This document shows, one piece after another, positions 7,132 to 13,847 of a stretch of DNA of 16,184 nucleotides; the first letter of the stretch is position 1, and each line of letters opens with the position of its first letter. The notes below the pieces were generated by a model. That model ran no database searches and was not told the origin of the DNA. It was given only the letters and a program-made list of their open reading frames with translations. This DNA is from Gallionella sp. GTDB taxonomy: Bacteria; Pseudomonadota; Gammaproteobacteria; Burkholderiales; Gallionellaceae. The DNA lies in contig JAUYGW010000243.1 of NCBI GenBank assembly GCA_030690245.1, positions 1 to 16,184 on the forward strand. Direction: 5' to 3'. The position numbers were made by a program, and so were the translations under genes.

Positions 7132-7237
7132 GCGAGACAAGGCGCGAAAGAAATTTTAGTGCGCAGCATATGATTTATATGTAAGCGATAAAATTTCTTG
7201 AGCAATGCAGTGTCGCGACGGAGTTTGGGTTTATAGC
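7111..7237. repeat. Long imperfect palindrome (family copy C) between trmD and rplS
   Basis: The left arm starts at 7111 with GCTAGAAACCCAAAATCC; the right arm, read on the minus strand from 7237, starts GCTATAAACCCAAACTCC. Symmetry continues inward to matching AAGAAATTTTA blocks. The centre CATATGATTTATATG is at 7167-7181. The total is 127 bp, centred on 7174. The left arm includes the end of trmD and its stop codon. It separates trmD from rplS, genes that are usually close together. Confidence 0.8.
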
Positions 7238-7284
7238 GGTGTCCTGCAGAAGGAACAAGATCCGATAACTAAAGGAGTAGCAAA

Positions 7285-7647
7285 GTGAATTTGATCGAAA
7301 CATTGGAACAAGAAGAAATCGCCCGTCTGGGTAAAGCAATTCCCTTATTTTCGCCCGGCGACACGGTGGTGGTCAGCGTGAACGTGGTTGAAGGAGAGCG
7401 CAAGCGCCTTCAGGCTTTCGAGGGTGTCGTGATCGCCAAGCGCAATCGCGGCCTGAATTCAGCGTTCATCGTGCGCAAGATTTCTGCCGGTGAAGGCGTG
7501 GAACGCACCTTCCAGACTTACTCGCCGATCATCGCCAGCATTGAAGTGAAGCGTCGCGGCTCGGTTCGCCGCGCCAAGCTGTACTACCTGCGCGACCGTT
7601 CCGGCAAGTCGGCACGTATCAAGGAAAAACTCGCAATCCGCGGTTAA
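7285..7647 (+). CDS. rplS: 50S ribosomal protein bL19
   Basis: bL19 sits at the 30S-50S interface. The 120 residues show the family pattern: an N-terminal helix ([19 protein letters not shown]), [46 protein letters not shown], then [22 protein letters not shown]. The end is [22 protein letters not shown]. The start is a GTG at 7285 with a strong AAGGAG Shine-Dalgarno 7-8 nt upstream. It is 153 bp from trmD because of palindrome copy C and is followed by an intrinsic terminator at 7678, so it ends the cluster. Confidence 0.98.
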   Translation: MNLIETLEQEEIARLGKAIPLFSPGDTVVVSVNVVEGERKRLQAFEGVVIAKRNRGLNSAFIVRKISAGEGVERTFQTYSPIIASIEVKRRGSVRRAKLYYLRDRSGKSARIKEKLAIRG

Positions 7648-7677
7648 ACGCCGGCAGGTTTTTCGGTGTGACAAGAA

Positions 7678-7705
7678 ACGGGAGCGCGAGCTCCCGTTTT
7701 TGTTT
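7678..7705 (+). terminator. Rho-independent terminator after rplS
   Basis: ACGGGAGC (7678-7685) and GCTCCCGT (7690-7697) form an 8-bp GC-rich stem around a GCGA tetraloop, followed by TTTTTGTTT. It lies 30 bp past the rplS stop and just before ogt, so ogt probably has its own weak promoter or depends on readthrough. Confidence 0.93.
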
Positions 7706-7723
7706 GTGGGCTATCATTGCAGC

Positions 7724-8171
7724 ATGGACTATCAGGCAAAATTAAAAGTACCGTTCGGCGTGCTCGGCATCCGCTGCTCTGAGGATGCGCTGACAGGCAT
7801 CGATTTTCTGCCGGCCAGCGAAAAGCCGCAGCGCGCGGCCGGCGCCTTTGCCGAATCCGTGTGCGCACAGTTGCTGCGTTATCTGGAAAACCCCGACGCG
7901 CAATTTTTCGTGCCGCTCGAACTGAACGGTACCCCGCACCAGCAAAAAGTCTGGCAAGCCATGCTGGCCATTCCGCGCGGGCAGACGCGCAGCTACGGCG
8001 AGCTGGCCGCAGAGTTAAAATCCTGCGCACAGGCCGTCGGCCAGGCCTGCGGCGCAAACCCGATCCCCGTCATCATTCCCTGCCACCGCGTGGTGGGCAA
8101 GGCCGGCCTAGGCGGCTTTGCCCGCCACACGAGCGGCGACCCTCTGGATATCAAACGCTGGTTGTTGGCGC

Positions 8172-8185
<14 letters not shown>
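7724..8185 (+). CDS. ogt: Methylated-DNA--protein-cysteine methyltransferase
   Basis: Suicide repair enzyme that transfers alkyl groups from O6-alkylguanine to its own cysteine. The protein is 153 aa from the ATG at 7724; an in-frame TTG at 7700 overlaps the terminator and is unlikely. The C-terminal domain has HQQKVWQAMLAIPRGQTRSYGELA (72-95, wing and recognition helix), ANPIPVIIPCHRVVG with the active Cys120, and GLGGFA. The residue normally Arg in the RAVG motif (arginine finger) is Gln104 here (CAQAVG), noted separately. The N-terminal domain is short, as in Ogt-type proteins. The 3' end overlaps xerD by 14 bp, implying co-transcription. Confidence 0.93.
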
Positions 8186-9065
<880 letters not shown>

Positions 9066-9104
9066 GTATCGTCAGCTCGTTAAGCCGCTTGCGTGTTGGA
9101 AACA

Positions 9105-9358
9105 AGTCGCGCCCTAAGGGAGCGTGAAATTGCCAAAATACCATTTATAAAAAAGTGGGGTATCCAGCTAAATGCGGTAAATATTTTCATGCGTTTAACT
9201 TGTTGATAAAAAAGTAAAGTTCATGGTTTTTTTGTTGCGTTGAAAGTGGTACGTGTTTAGCGCGTATTGTAACTTATTGTAATTTAAGGAAAATTTACTC
9301 TCCCCCTCAAAATCACAGCATTTAGCTGGATACCCCACTTATAAAAAGTGGCGCGACT
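9105..9358. repeat. Outer 9-bp inverted repeat enclosing the MITE-like element
   Basis: AGTCGCGCC at 9105-9113 and its perfect reverse complement at 9350-9358 enclose the 188-bp element. The left side carries about 39 bp between the outer and inner repeats and the right side 9 bp. It may be the remains of a larger hairpin into which the element inserted, or chance. Confidence 0.4.
9153..9340. mobile_element. MITE-like element, 188 bp, perfect 23-bp terminal inverted repeats
   Basis: The terminal repeats at 9153-9175 and 9318-9340 are perfect reverse complements over 23 bp; the outer end reads AAGTGGGGTATCC. Immediately outside both ends is ATAAAA (9147-9152 and 9341-9346), a candidate 6-bp target-site duplication; shifting the boundaries by one or two bases extends it to TTATAAAAA. 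The 142-bp interior is AT-rich compared with the surrounding genes and codes for nothing credible. This is the structure of a non-autonomous transposable element mobilised in trans. I cannot assign the parental IS family. It lies just downstream of xerD and is not a dif site. Confidence 0.75.
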
Positions 9359-9370
9359 CAGGGAGTTGCT

Positions 9371-9425
9371 GTAGGAGCGGCTTTAGCCGCGAATTCAAAG
9401 GCATCGCGGCTAAAACCGCTCCTAC
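9371..9425. repeat. REP-type palindrome (GTAGGAGCGG family)
   Basis: Arms 9371-9392 and 9404-9425, starting GTAGGAGCGGCTTTAGCCGC, pair with one mismatch around an 11-nt loop. Such hairpins are common dispersed REP elements in gamma- and betaproteobacteria (established knowledge). No gene reads through it credibly. Confidence 0.85.
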
Positions 9426-9526
9426 GGTAAGGCACTTCAAACGGGTACATTTGTAATTTCTGTTTCCCTAACGATGTGCAAAAAACATTTCGCAAGATAG
9501 CTCCACGCGCTTTACTCCGAACCCCG

Positions 9527-9602
9527 AACCCCTCCCGTCCTCCCCTTGCCAGGGGGAGGAGTCTAGGCTCTCCCCCTGACAAGGGGGAGCTGGAGGGGGT
9601 TT
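9527..9602. repeat. C/G-rich palindromic repeat (CTCCCCCTTG type)
   Basis: Two nested inverted arms: AACCCCTCC near 9527 pairs with GGAGGGGGTT ending at 9602. Inside, CCTCCCCTTGCCAGGGGGAGG and CTCCCCCTGACAAGGGGGAG form further hairpins. It resembles a widespread intergenic repeat of the AGGGGGAG type. It lies in the 640-bp gene-free stretch 9066-9708, whose remaining parts (9426-9526, 9603-9708) show nothing I can identify. Confidence 0.8.
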
Positions 9603-9708
9603 GGGTTTGGGTTGTTTCGCGTTACTAAACTATCTGGGATATTTTCACATCAATTTGAATCGCACCCCTTTGAAGGCCAACTTGGAGCGATGTCAGTGCA
9701 GATTCTCA

Positions 9709-10905
9709 TCATAGCAAATTGTCGATAAAGCGCCTCATGGAAATTTCAAGCGCCGCAAAATTCGGGTTGTACATCAAGCGCCGCAAAGTGCCGGCTTTCA
9801 GGTTGGCCTCGGTTATTTCTCCCAGCAAAATTCCCTCGTGCCCGCTGTTGCAGGCGTCATATTTTTCCAGGTCGTCTGGATAGTAATGAACGGCATTGGA
9901 ATACTCTCCCGCTGCCCCGTAATAGGCATCATCAGGCGGCAACACGATAGCCGTATGCGCGGAACTTAATATGTTCTGCTCGGGCAGCACGCTATTCACC
10001 AGCTCCAGTTTTTCTGCCGGAATGCCGTGCGGAGCCTTCTCCGTATCGGTGGCGTAAAGCACCAGTCTGCTGGAGGGGTGGCGCGCCTGCGCCATAAATT
10101 TCAGGGTAGCTGGCGTGCTGGCGGTAATATCGTCCTGGCTGGCAGCTACAAACACCGGGATGTTTACTTCATGTCCCTGCAACAACAAATTCAATTCCCT
10201 CGTTAGGGCGTACATCTGGGCAGCGGCATTTTTGGGAAGCGACTCATACTTGTAAAGGCTGTTATCCGGCATGATGCTTACCCACTTCGCTGACGGTATC
10301 AGCCAGCTATACAGCCTGTGCAGATTTGCCCAGGCAGCACGTCGCGTGATCTCGAACGCGGGAGAAAACAGAAATAGACCTCGCACCCGGCTATCGCGCA
10401 GGCTCTGGCAAACGCTCAGCGCGCCACCTGCGGAGAACCCGGCCAGATAAACCTCGTCGGCTTCTTCTGCCAGCCTGTCGGTGCCATAAGCCGTGGCCTT
10501 ATCCCATTCCCGCCAGGTGGCATCGAGCAGATCGCCGGGCTGTGTGCCATGCCCCGGCAACAACACGGCCAACACACGAAAACCATTCTCGCGAAAAAAC
10601 CCGGCCAGATAGCGCATGAAATAGGGGGAATCGGTCAGGCCATGCGTGAGCAGCACGCCGCGCCGATAAGGCTTGCTCTTGCCTCTGCACGCATCGCCTT
10701 CGGGGCGCAACTCGAACGGCGCGTTCCCGGCGACCGCCTTTTCTTGGTCGGCGGTTCCGAGCCGGGCATGTGCGCGCCGCAACATCGCGATCGTGCGCCG
10801 CACGTATTCATCAAACGCCAACCCCTCTCCCAGAAAGCGGGAGTTTTCACCGGATGGGCGATGCCTCGCTTCCAGTCGTACTGCGCCGTCGTTATTACCG
10901 CTCAC
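9709..10905 (-). CDS. Alpha/beta hydrolase (serine esterase/lipase-like)
   Basis: A 398-residue predicted serine hydrolase of unknown substrate. An atypical N-terminal extension (1-80) precedes the hydrolase core: RRGVLLTHGLTDSP (82-94, oxyanion-hole HG), VLAVLLPGHGTQPGD (111-125), the nucleophile elbow GFSAGG with Ser158, and an acid candidate in ASQDDITAS (about 258-259). The catalytic His is probably in the C-terminal third (SAHTAIVLPP or NSGHEG). The pattern recalls the lysophospholipase/serine aminopeptidase S33 group. There is no signal peptide, so it is probably cytoplasmic. The start is a GTG at 10905 with GAGGT about 4-5 nt upstream. It is divergent from the ElyC-like gene. The 3' end faces the repeat-rich stretch and no terminator is seen. 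Confidence 0.87.
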   Translation of the reverse strand: MSGNNDGAVRLEARHRPSGENSRFLGEGLAFDEYVRRTIAMLRRAHARLGTADQEKAVAGNAPFELRPEGDACRGKSKPYRRGVLLTHGLTDSPYFMRYLAGFFRENGFRVLAVLLPGHGTQPGDLLDATWREWDKATAYGTDRLAEEADEVYLAGFSAGGALSVCQSLRDSRVRGLFLFSPAFEITRRAAWANLHRLYSWLIPSAKWVSIMPDNSLYKYESLPKNAAAQMYALTRELNLLLQGHEVNIPVFVAASQDDITASTPATLKFMAQARHPSSRLVLYATDTEKAPHGIPAEKLELVNSVLPEQNILSSAHTAIVLPPDDAYYGAAGEYSNAVHYYPDDLEKYDACNSGHEGILLGEITEANLKAGTLRRLMYNPNFAALEISMRRFIDNLL

Positions 10906-11023
10906 CGTTACCTCGCCATTTATCCGCCGGCCATTCTACCCGCTGCAAGCGATGCCACGCAGCCTCTCATCGAGGATTGCACCGCATGTCATAATGCCGC
11001 CAGCTTTGATTCCCAGCGCCATC

Positions 11024-11797
11024 ATGTCCTGGTTCATCACCAACTTTATCGCCACCTTCCTGCTGCCGCCGCTGAGCCTGTTGCTCATATTGGCGCTGGG
11101 TCTATTCCTGCTTTACCGCCGTCGCAAATTCGCCAAGCCGCTGCTGCTCATCGCGTTCAGCTTGCTGTGGCTCGCCGCTACGCCTTATTTTGCCGAAGGC
11201 GCACTGCACTTGCTGGAGGCGCGCACCGCCGCGCTGGGAAGCCCGCATCCAGCCGCCGATGCGATCGTGATCCTCGGCAACGGCAGCTATTCCCATGCGC
11301 CGGAATATGCCGGTCAGGACACTGTCAACGAGCAAACCCTGCTGCGCCTGCGCTACGGCGCAAAGCTCCAGCGCGCGACCGGCAAACCGCTGCTGGCGTC
11401 CGGCGGCAGGCCGCAGGGCCATGAACTCGCGGAGGCGCAACAAATGCGCGTGGCGCTGGAACAGGATTTCCAGGTTCCGGTGCGCTGGATTGAAGACGCT
11501 GCGGATAACACCCTGGAAAATGCGCGCTACACATTCCGCACCCTGCAAAAGGCCGGCATCAAAAAAATCTACCTCGTCACCCATGCCTGGCACATGCCGC
11601 GCGCCGCAACTGCATTCCGCCATGCCGGATTCGAGGTGATCGAAGCGCCGACCGGCTTCACCACGCGTCCCCGAGTCGATCTGCTGGCCTTTTTGCCACG
11701 CGCCGACTCCCTGCGTGACAGCAAAATTTTTGTTCACGAAGTGATCGGATTGCTCTGGTATCGGGTAAAGTTCGCGATCTCCGATTTTCAAGCGTAA
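11024..11797 (+). CDS. YdcF/ElyC-like DUF218 membrane protein
   Basis: The 257-residue protein has two N-terminal membrane helices (about 9-30 and 38-56) followed by a periplasmic DUF218 domain. The domain begins at ADAIVILGNGSY (78-89) and contains LLASGGRPQGHELAEAQQM (123-141), EDAADNTLENA (157-167) and LVTHAWHMPRA (184-194), the conserved core of the family. E. coli ElyC (259 aa) has the same layout and affects peptidoglycan/lipid-carrier metabolism, so an envelope role is plausible but inferred. The ATG at 11024 was chosen to begin the first helix; an in-frame ATG at 10994 would add ten residues. Neither has a good Shine-Dalgarno. It is followed after 9 bp by the OsmC-family gene. Confidence 0.88.
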   Translation: MSWFITNFIATFLLPPLSLLLILALGLFLLYRRRKFAKPLLLIAFSLLWLAATPYFAEGALHLLEARTAALGSPHPAADAIVILGNGSYSHAPEYAGQDTVNEQTLLRLRYGAKLQRATGKPLLASGGRPQGHELAEAQQMRVALEQDFQVPVRWIEDAADNTLENARYTFRTLQKAGIKKIYLVTHAWHMPRAATAFRHAGFEVIEAPTGFTTRPRVDLLAFLPRADSLRDSKIFVHEVIGLLWYRVKFAISDFQA

Positions 11798-11806
11798 AGG
11801 AACAAC

Positions 11807-12223
11807 ATGAAAGCTCGCGTCAAATGGGTGGAACAAGTCTCTTTTCTAGGCGAAACAGAAAGCGGCCATGCGGTGTTGATGGATGGTGCGCCGGCGGCAG
11901 GCGGGCGCAATCTCGGCCCGCGCCCGATGGAAATGTTGCTGCTCGGCGCGGGCGGTTGCACCAGCTTCGACGTGATTTCCATCCTGAAAAAAAGCCGCCA
12001 GGCCGTTTCGGATTGCTATGTGGAACTGGAAGCAGAACGCGCCGAAACCGACCCCAAGGTATTCACCAAAATCCACATGCACTTCGTCATAAAGGGCAAG
12101 GACATCAAACCGGAAGCGGTCGAAAAAGCCATCAAACTGTCAGCCGAAAAATACTGTTCGGCCTCCATCATGCTCGGCGCGACTGCCGCAGTGACGCATG
12201 ACTTTGAGGTGGTACAGGAATAG
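11807..12223 (+). CDS. OsmC family protein, YhfA type
   Basis: The 138-residue protein closely resembles E. coli YhfA: MKARVKWVEQVSFLGETESGH, then GPRPMEMLLLGAGGCTSFDVISIL with the first conserved cysteine, and SAEKYCSASIMLG with the second. OsmC/Ohr proteins reduce organic hydroperoxides with such a cysteine pair; YhfA itself has no firmly established substrate. The ATG at 11807 has AAGGA 6 nt upstream. It is the middle gene of a likely operon, 9 bp after the DUF218 gene and 15 bp before the glycosylase-like gene. Confidence 0.94.
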   Translation: MKARVKWVEQVSFLGETESGHAVLMDGAPAAGGRNLGPRPMEMLLLGAGGCTSFDVISILKKSRQAVSDCYVELEAERAETDPKVFTKIHMHFVIKGKDIKPEAVEKAIKLSAEKYCSASIMLGATAAVTHDFEVVQE

Positions 12224-12238
12224 TTTGCAGGGCTGGCC

Positions 12239-12688
12239 GTGCGCCTCTGGTCACTGCATCCCGTTTATCTTGACTGCAAAGGGTTGACCGCGTTGTGGCG
12301 CGAAGGTCTGCTCGCGCAAAAGGTTTTGTCGGGCAACACCAAGGGCTACCGCAACCACCCGCAACTCGAGCGCTTCAAACGACAGGTCGACCCGCTGGCC
12401 GCAATTGGCGTCGACCTGCTTGAAGTGCAACACGAAGCATCACGACGCGGTTATCGCTTCGATGCCAGCAAAATTCTTTTTTGCGGAGAAATACCGCGTA
12501 TCGGCGTCACCAGCGGGCAACTCGCCTACGAGTTCGAGCATCTTAAGATAAAACTGGAATCCCGCGACAAGGCCGCTTACCAAAGGATCGCCGCCCTCGA
12601 TACGCTGCGGGCGCACCCCTTGTTCGAGGAAGTCGGTGGCGAAATTGAGCGGTGGGAAGTGGGCGCTATTTCTCCGGCAGCCGCTTAA
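12239..12688 (+). CDS. Pyrimidine dimer DNA glycosylase/endonuclease V-like protein
   Basis: The 149-residue protein starts MRLWSLHPVYLDCKGLTALWREGLLAQKVL, with GYRNHPQLERF at 38-48 and GYRFDASKI at 71-79. This pattern is usually annotated as the Pyr_excise family (T4 endonuclease V fold), a bifunctional glycosylase/AP lyase acting on UV dimers. T4 DenV uses the alpha-amine of Thr2; here residue 2 is Arg, so chemistry may differ or the activity is not conserved. The start is a GTG at 12239 with a weak CAGGG upstream. It closes the DUF218-OsmC-glycosylase run. Family membership is fairly sure; enzymatic function is inferred. Confidence 0.8.
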   Translation: MRLWSLHPVYLDCKGLTALWREGLLAQKVLSGNTKGYRNHPQLERFKRQVDPLAAIGVDLLEVQHEASRRGYRFDASKILFCGEIPRIGVTSGQLAYEFEHLKIKLESRDKAAYQRIAALDTLRAHPLFEEVGGEIERWEVGAISPAAA

Positions 12689-12784
12689 CCTCAAATCAAT
12701 CCCTGGCTTTCTGCTGCGCTTCTCTTGGTCGTCTCGCCCAGATACATGCACAAGGTCAATGGCGTACGAATGCTGCCTGGTAAA

Positions 12785-12825
12785 ATCACGAGAAGCATAT
12801 ATGCTTTGAGGTGATAAATTTTTTC
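12785..12825 (+). terminator. Weak terminator-like hairpin or operator
   Basis: The perfect 14-bp palindrome AAGCATATATGCTT (12793-12806) is framed by ATCAC (12785-12789) and GTGAT (12811-12815), followed by AAATTTTTTC. This could terminate the upstream operon, although the stem is AT-rich, or be a binding site for a dimeric regulator. Confidence 0.35.
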
Positions 12826-12857
12826 ATTCATTGAGTTAAGCGCCGAACACAAACATT

Positions 12858-12875
12858 GCAATAAATGCTTATTGC
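12858..12875. repeat. 7-bp inverted repeat
   Basis: GCAATAA and TTATTGC flank the 4-nt spacer ATGC. The spacing is compatible with an operator for a dimeric regulator upstream of the cheB transcript, but nothing shows function. Confidence 0.35.
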
Positions 12876-12996
12876 GATTGCAACGATTTCCAATTTTTCA
12901 ACTACCGCCGGATCGGGGTCTGAATGACCCTATTGGAAAACAACCAGCTCTGCGAACCATCGGCGGCAATTAAGTTTTTCTTTGCAGGTGCGCTCC

Positions 12997-13010
12997 GTGC
13001 GTTAACGCAC
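12997..13010. promoter_or_regulatory. Perfect 14-bp palindrome GTGCGTTAACGCAC
   Basis: A perfect palindrome 28 bp upstream of the small ORF start and about 240 bp upstream of the CheB-type gene. Its placement suits an operator; no -35/-10 pair could be confidently assigned next to it. Confidence 0.35.
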
Positions 13011-13037
13011 ATAAGCACTACATGGCGGAGGAATAGA

Positions 13038-13166
13038 ATGGAGTTCGGCTTGCAGGAACGGCTTTCAGGCCATCCACGCGAAAACCAAACCAGCCCATTA
13101 CCGATTTTCGCCCCGTTCTTTTTTGAAAATGGAGCCGGTCAGGCGCCTCCTCATTATTTGGAATGA
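13038..13166 (+). CDS. Possible small protein (42 aa) upstream of the CheB-type gene
   Basis: The ORF starts at the ATG at 13038, preceded by a strong GGAGG 6 nt away, the best ribosome-binding site in this part of the window. The peptide begins MEFGLQERLSGHPRENQTSP, has a hydrophobic Phe/Pro-rich middle (IFAPFFFENG) and ends APPHYLE. I recognise no family. It lies 84 bp before the CheB-type start on the same strand. It could be a leader peptide, a true small protein or chance. Confidence 0.35.
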   Translation: MEFGLQERLSGHPRENQTSPLPIFAPFFFENGAGQAPPHYLE

Positions 13167-13250
13167 TGTGCAGCGGGAAGGTTGATCGAGGAATCCAACA
13201 AACTTTCAAACGCGTTGCCATCGGGATTGGCGATGCGAAAGGCGATGAAA

Positions 13251-13847
13251 ATGACGACGGATAAAGTGGTTTCTTCGGAAAGAAATTTCCCTGTTGTTTG
13301 CGTCGGCGGTTCGGCCGGTGGCCTCGACGCCTATATTCGGCTATTGCAAAATCTTCCGGCTGATATGGGTGTGGCTATCGTCATCGTCAATCACATCACA
13401 AAAATACCGACCCAACTACACGAAGTTCTTCCTCGCTTCACCACCATGCCGGTTGACCTGATCACCGAAAGTTTGCTGATCGAACCCAACCGTGTATTTA
13501 TCATCCCTGAAAATCGGGATTTGCACGTCCAGAATGGGGGGTTCCTTCTGAAGCCAATATCCAAGCCTCGCGGCTGGCCTGATGTGATTACGGTTTTTCT
13601 GCGTTCACTGACCAATCACTGGGACGGCAAACTTATTGCAGTTATCGTCTCCGGCTATGATGGCGACGGGGCCGCAGCACTGTGCGGCATCAAGGAGGCT
13701 GGGGGCATTACCATCGCGCAGAAGCTTAGTACGGCAACTCAGCCCGACATGCCGGAGAGCGCAATTGCCAGCGGGTGCGTCGATTTCGTCCTGTCGCCGG
13801 AAAATATCGCTCAGGAAATTGTGCGAATTGCACGCACGGAGGCATGA
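13251..13847 (+). CDS. Stand-alone CheB-type protein-glutamate methylesterase domain
   Basis: The 198-residue protein is the CheB methylesterase domain without the usual N-terminal receiver. Catalytic residues fit the family: Ser21 in VGGSAGG, His48 in VIVNHITK and Asp139 in SGYDGDGAAAL, with later AQKLSTATQPDMPESAIASG. CheB domains deamidate and demethylate chemoreceptor glutamates; without a receiver, control must be different. The ATG at 13251 is favoured by AAAGG about 8 nt upstream; in-frame starts at 13245, 13233 and TTG 13182 exist. No other chemotaxis gene is in the window. The stop is immediately followed by the start of the transporter gene (13848), implying tight co-translation. 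Confidence 0.88.
   Translation: MTTDKVVSSERNFPVVCVGGSAGGLDAYIRLLQNLPADMGVAIVIVNHITKIPTQLHEVLPRFTTMPVDLITESLLIEPNRVFIIPENRDLHVQNGGFLLKPISKPRGWPDVITVFLRSLTNHWDGKLIAVIVSGYDGDGAAALCGIKEAGGITIAQKLSTATQPDMPESAIASGCVDFVLSPENIAQEIVRIARTEA

Larger units (their letters stand above)
12689..13250 (+). other. Gene-poor leader upstream of the CheB-type gene
   Basis: 562 bp between the glycosylase-like gene and cheB. The left two-thirds is AT-rich relative to its neighbours. It contains three perfect palindromes (12793-12806, 12858-12875, 12997-13010), a 5-bp hairpin at 12916-12930 and a 42-codon ORF with a strong Shine-Dalgarno. A longer in-frame ORF from 12924 includes that small ORF. I see no recognisable RNA gene. 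Confidence 0.6.

Noticed and set aside
6460..7140. Open frame antisense to trmD
   Set aside because: Shadow of a strongly conserved gene; His/Gln-rich without motifs.
9066..9360. Possible dif site next to xerD
   Set aside because: No 28-bp sequence resembling XerC/XerD half-sites with a 6-bp centre was seen; the perfect inverted repeats are 142 bp apart.
9358..9582. 74-codon minus-strand frame
   Set aside because: Composed almost entirely of REP-type repeats; the peptide RRSGFSRDAF is a known type of artefact from such repeats.
9527..9602. Possible CRISPR or tandem-repeat array
   Set aside because: Only inverted arms with no regularly spaced direct repeats or spacers.
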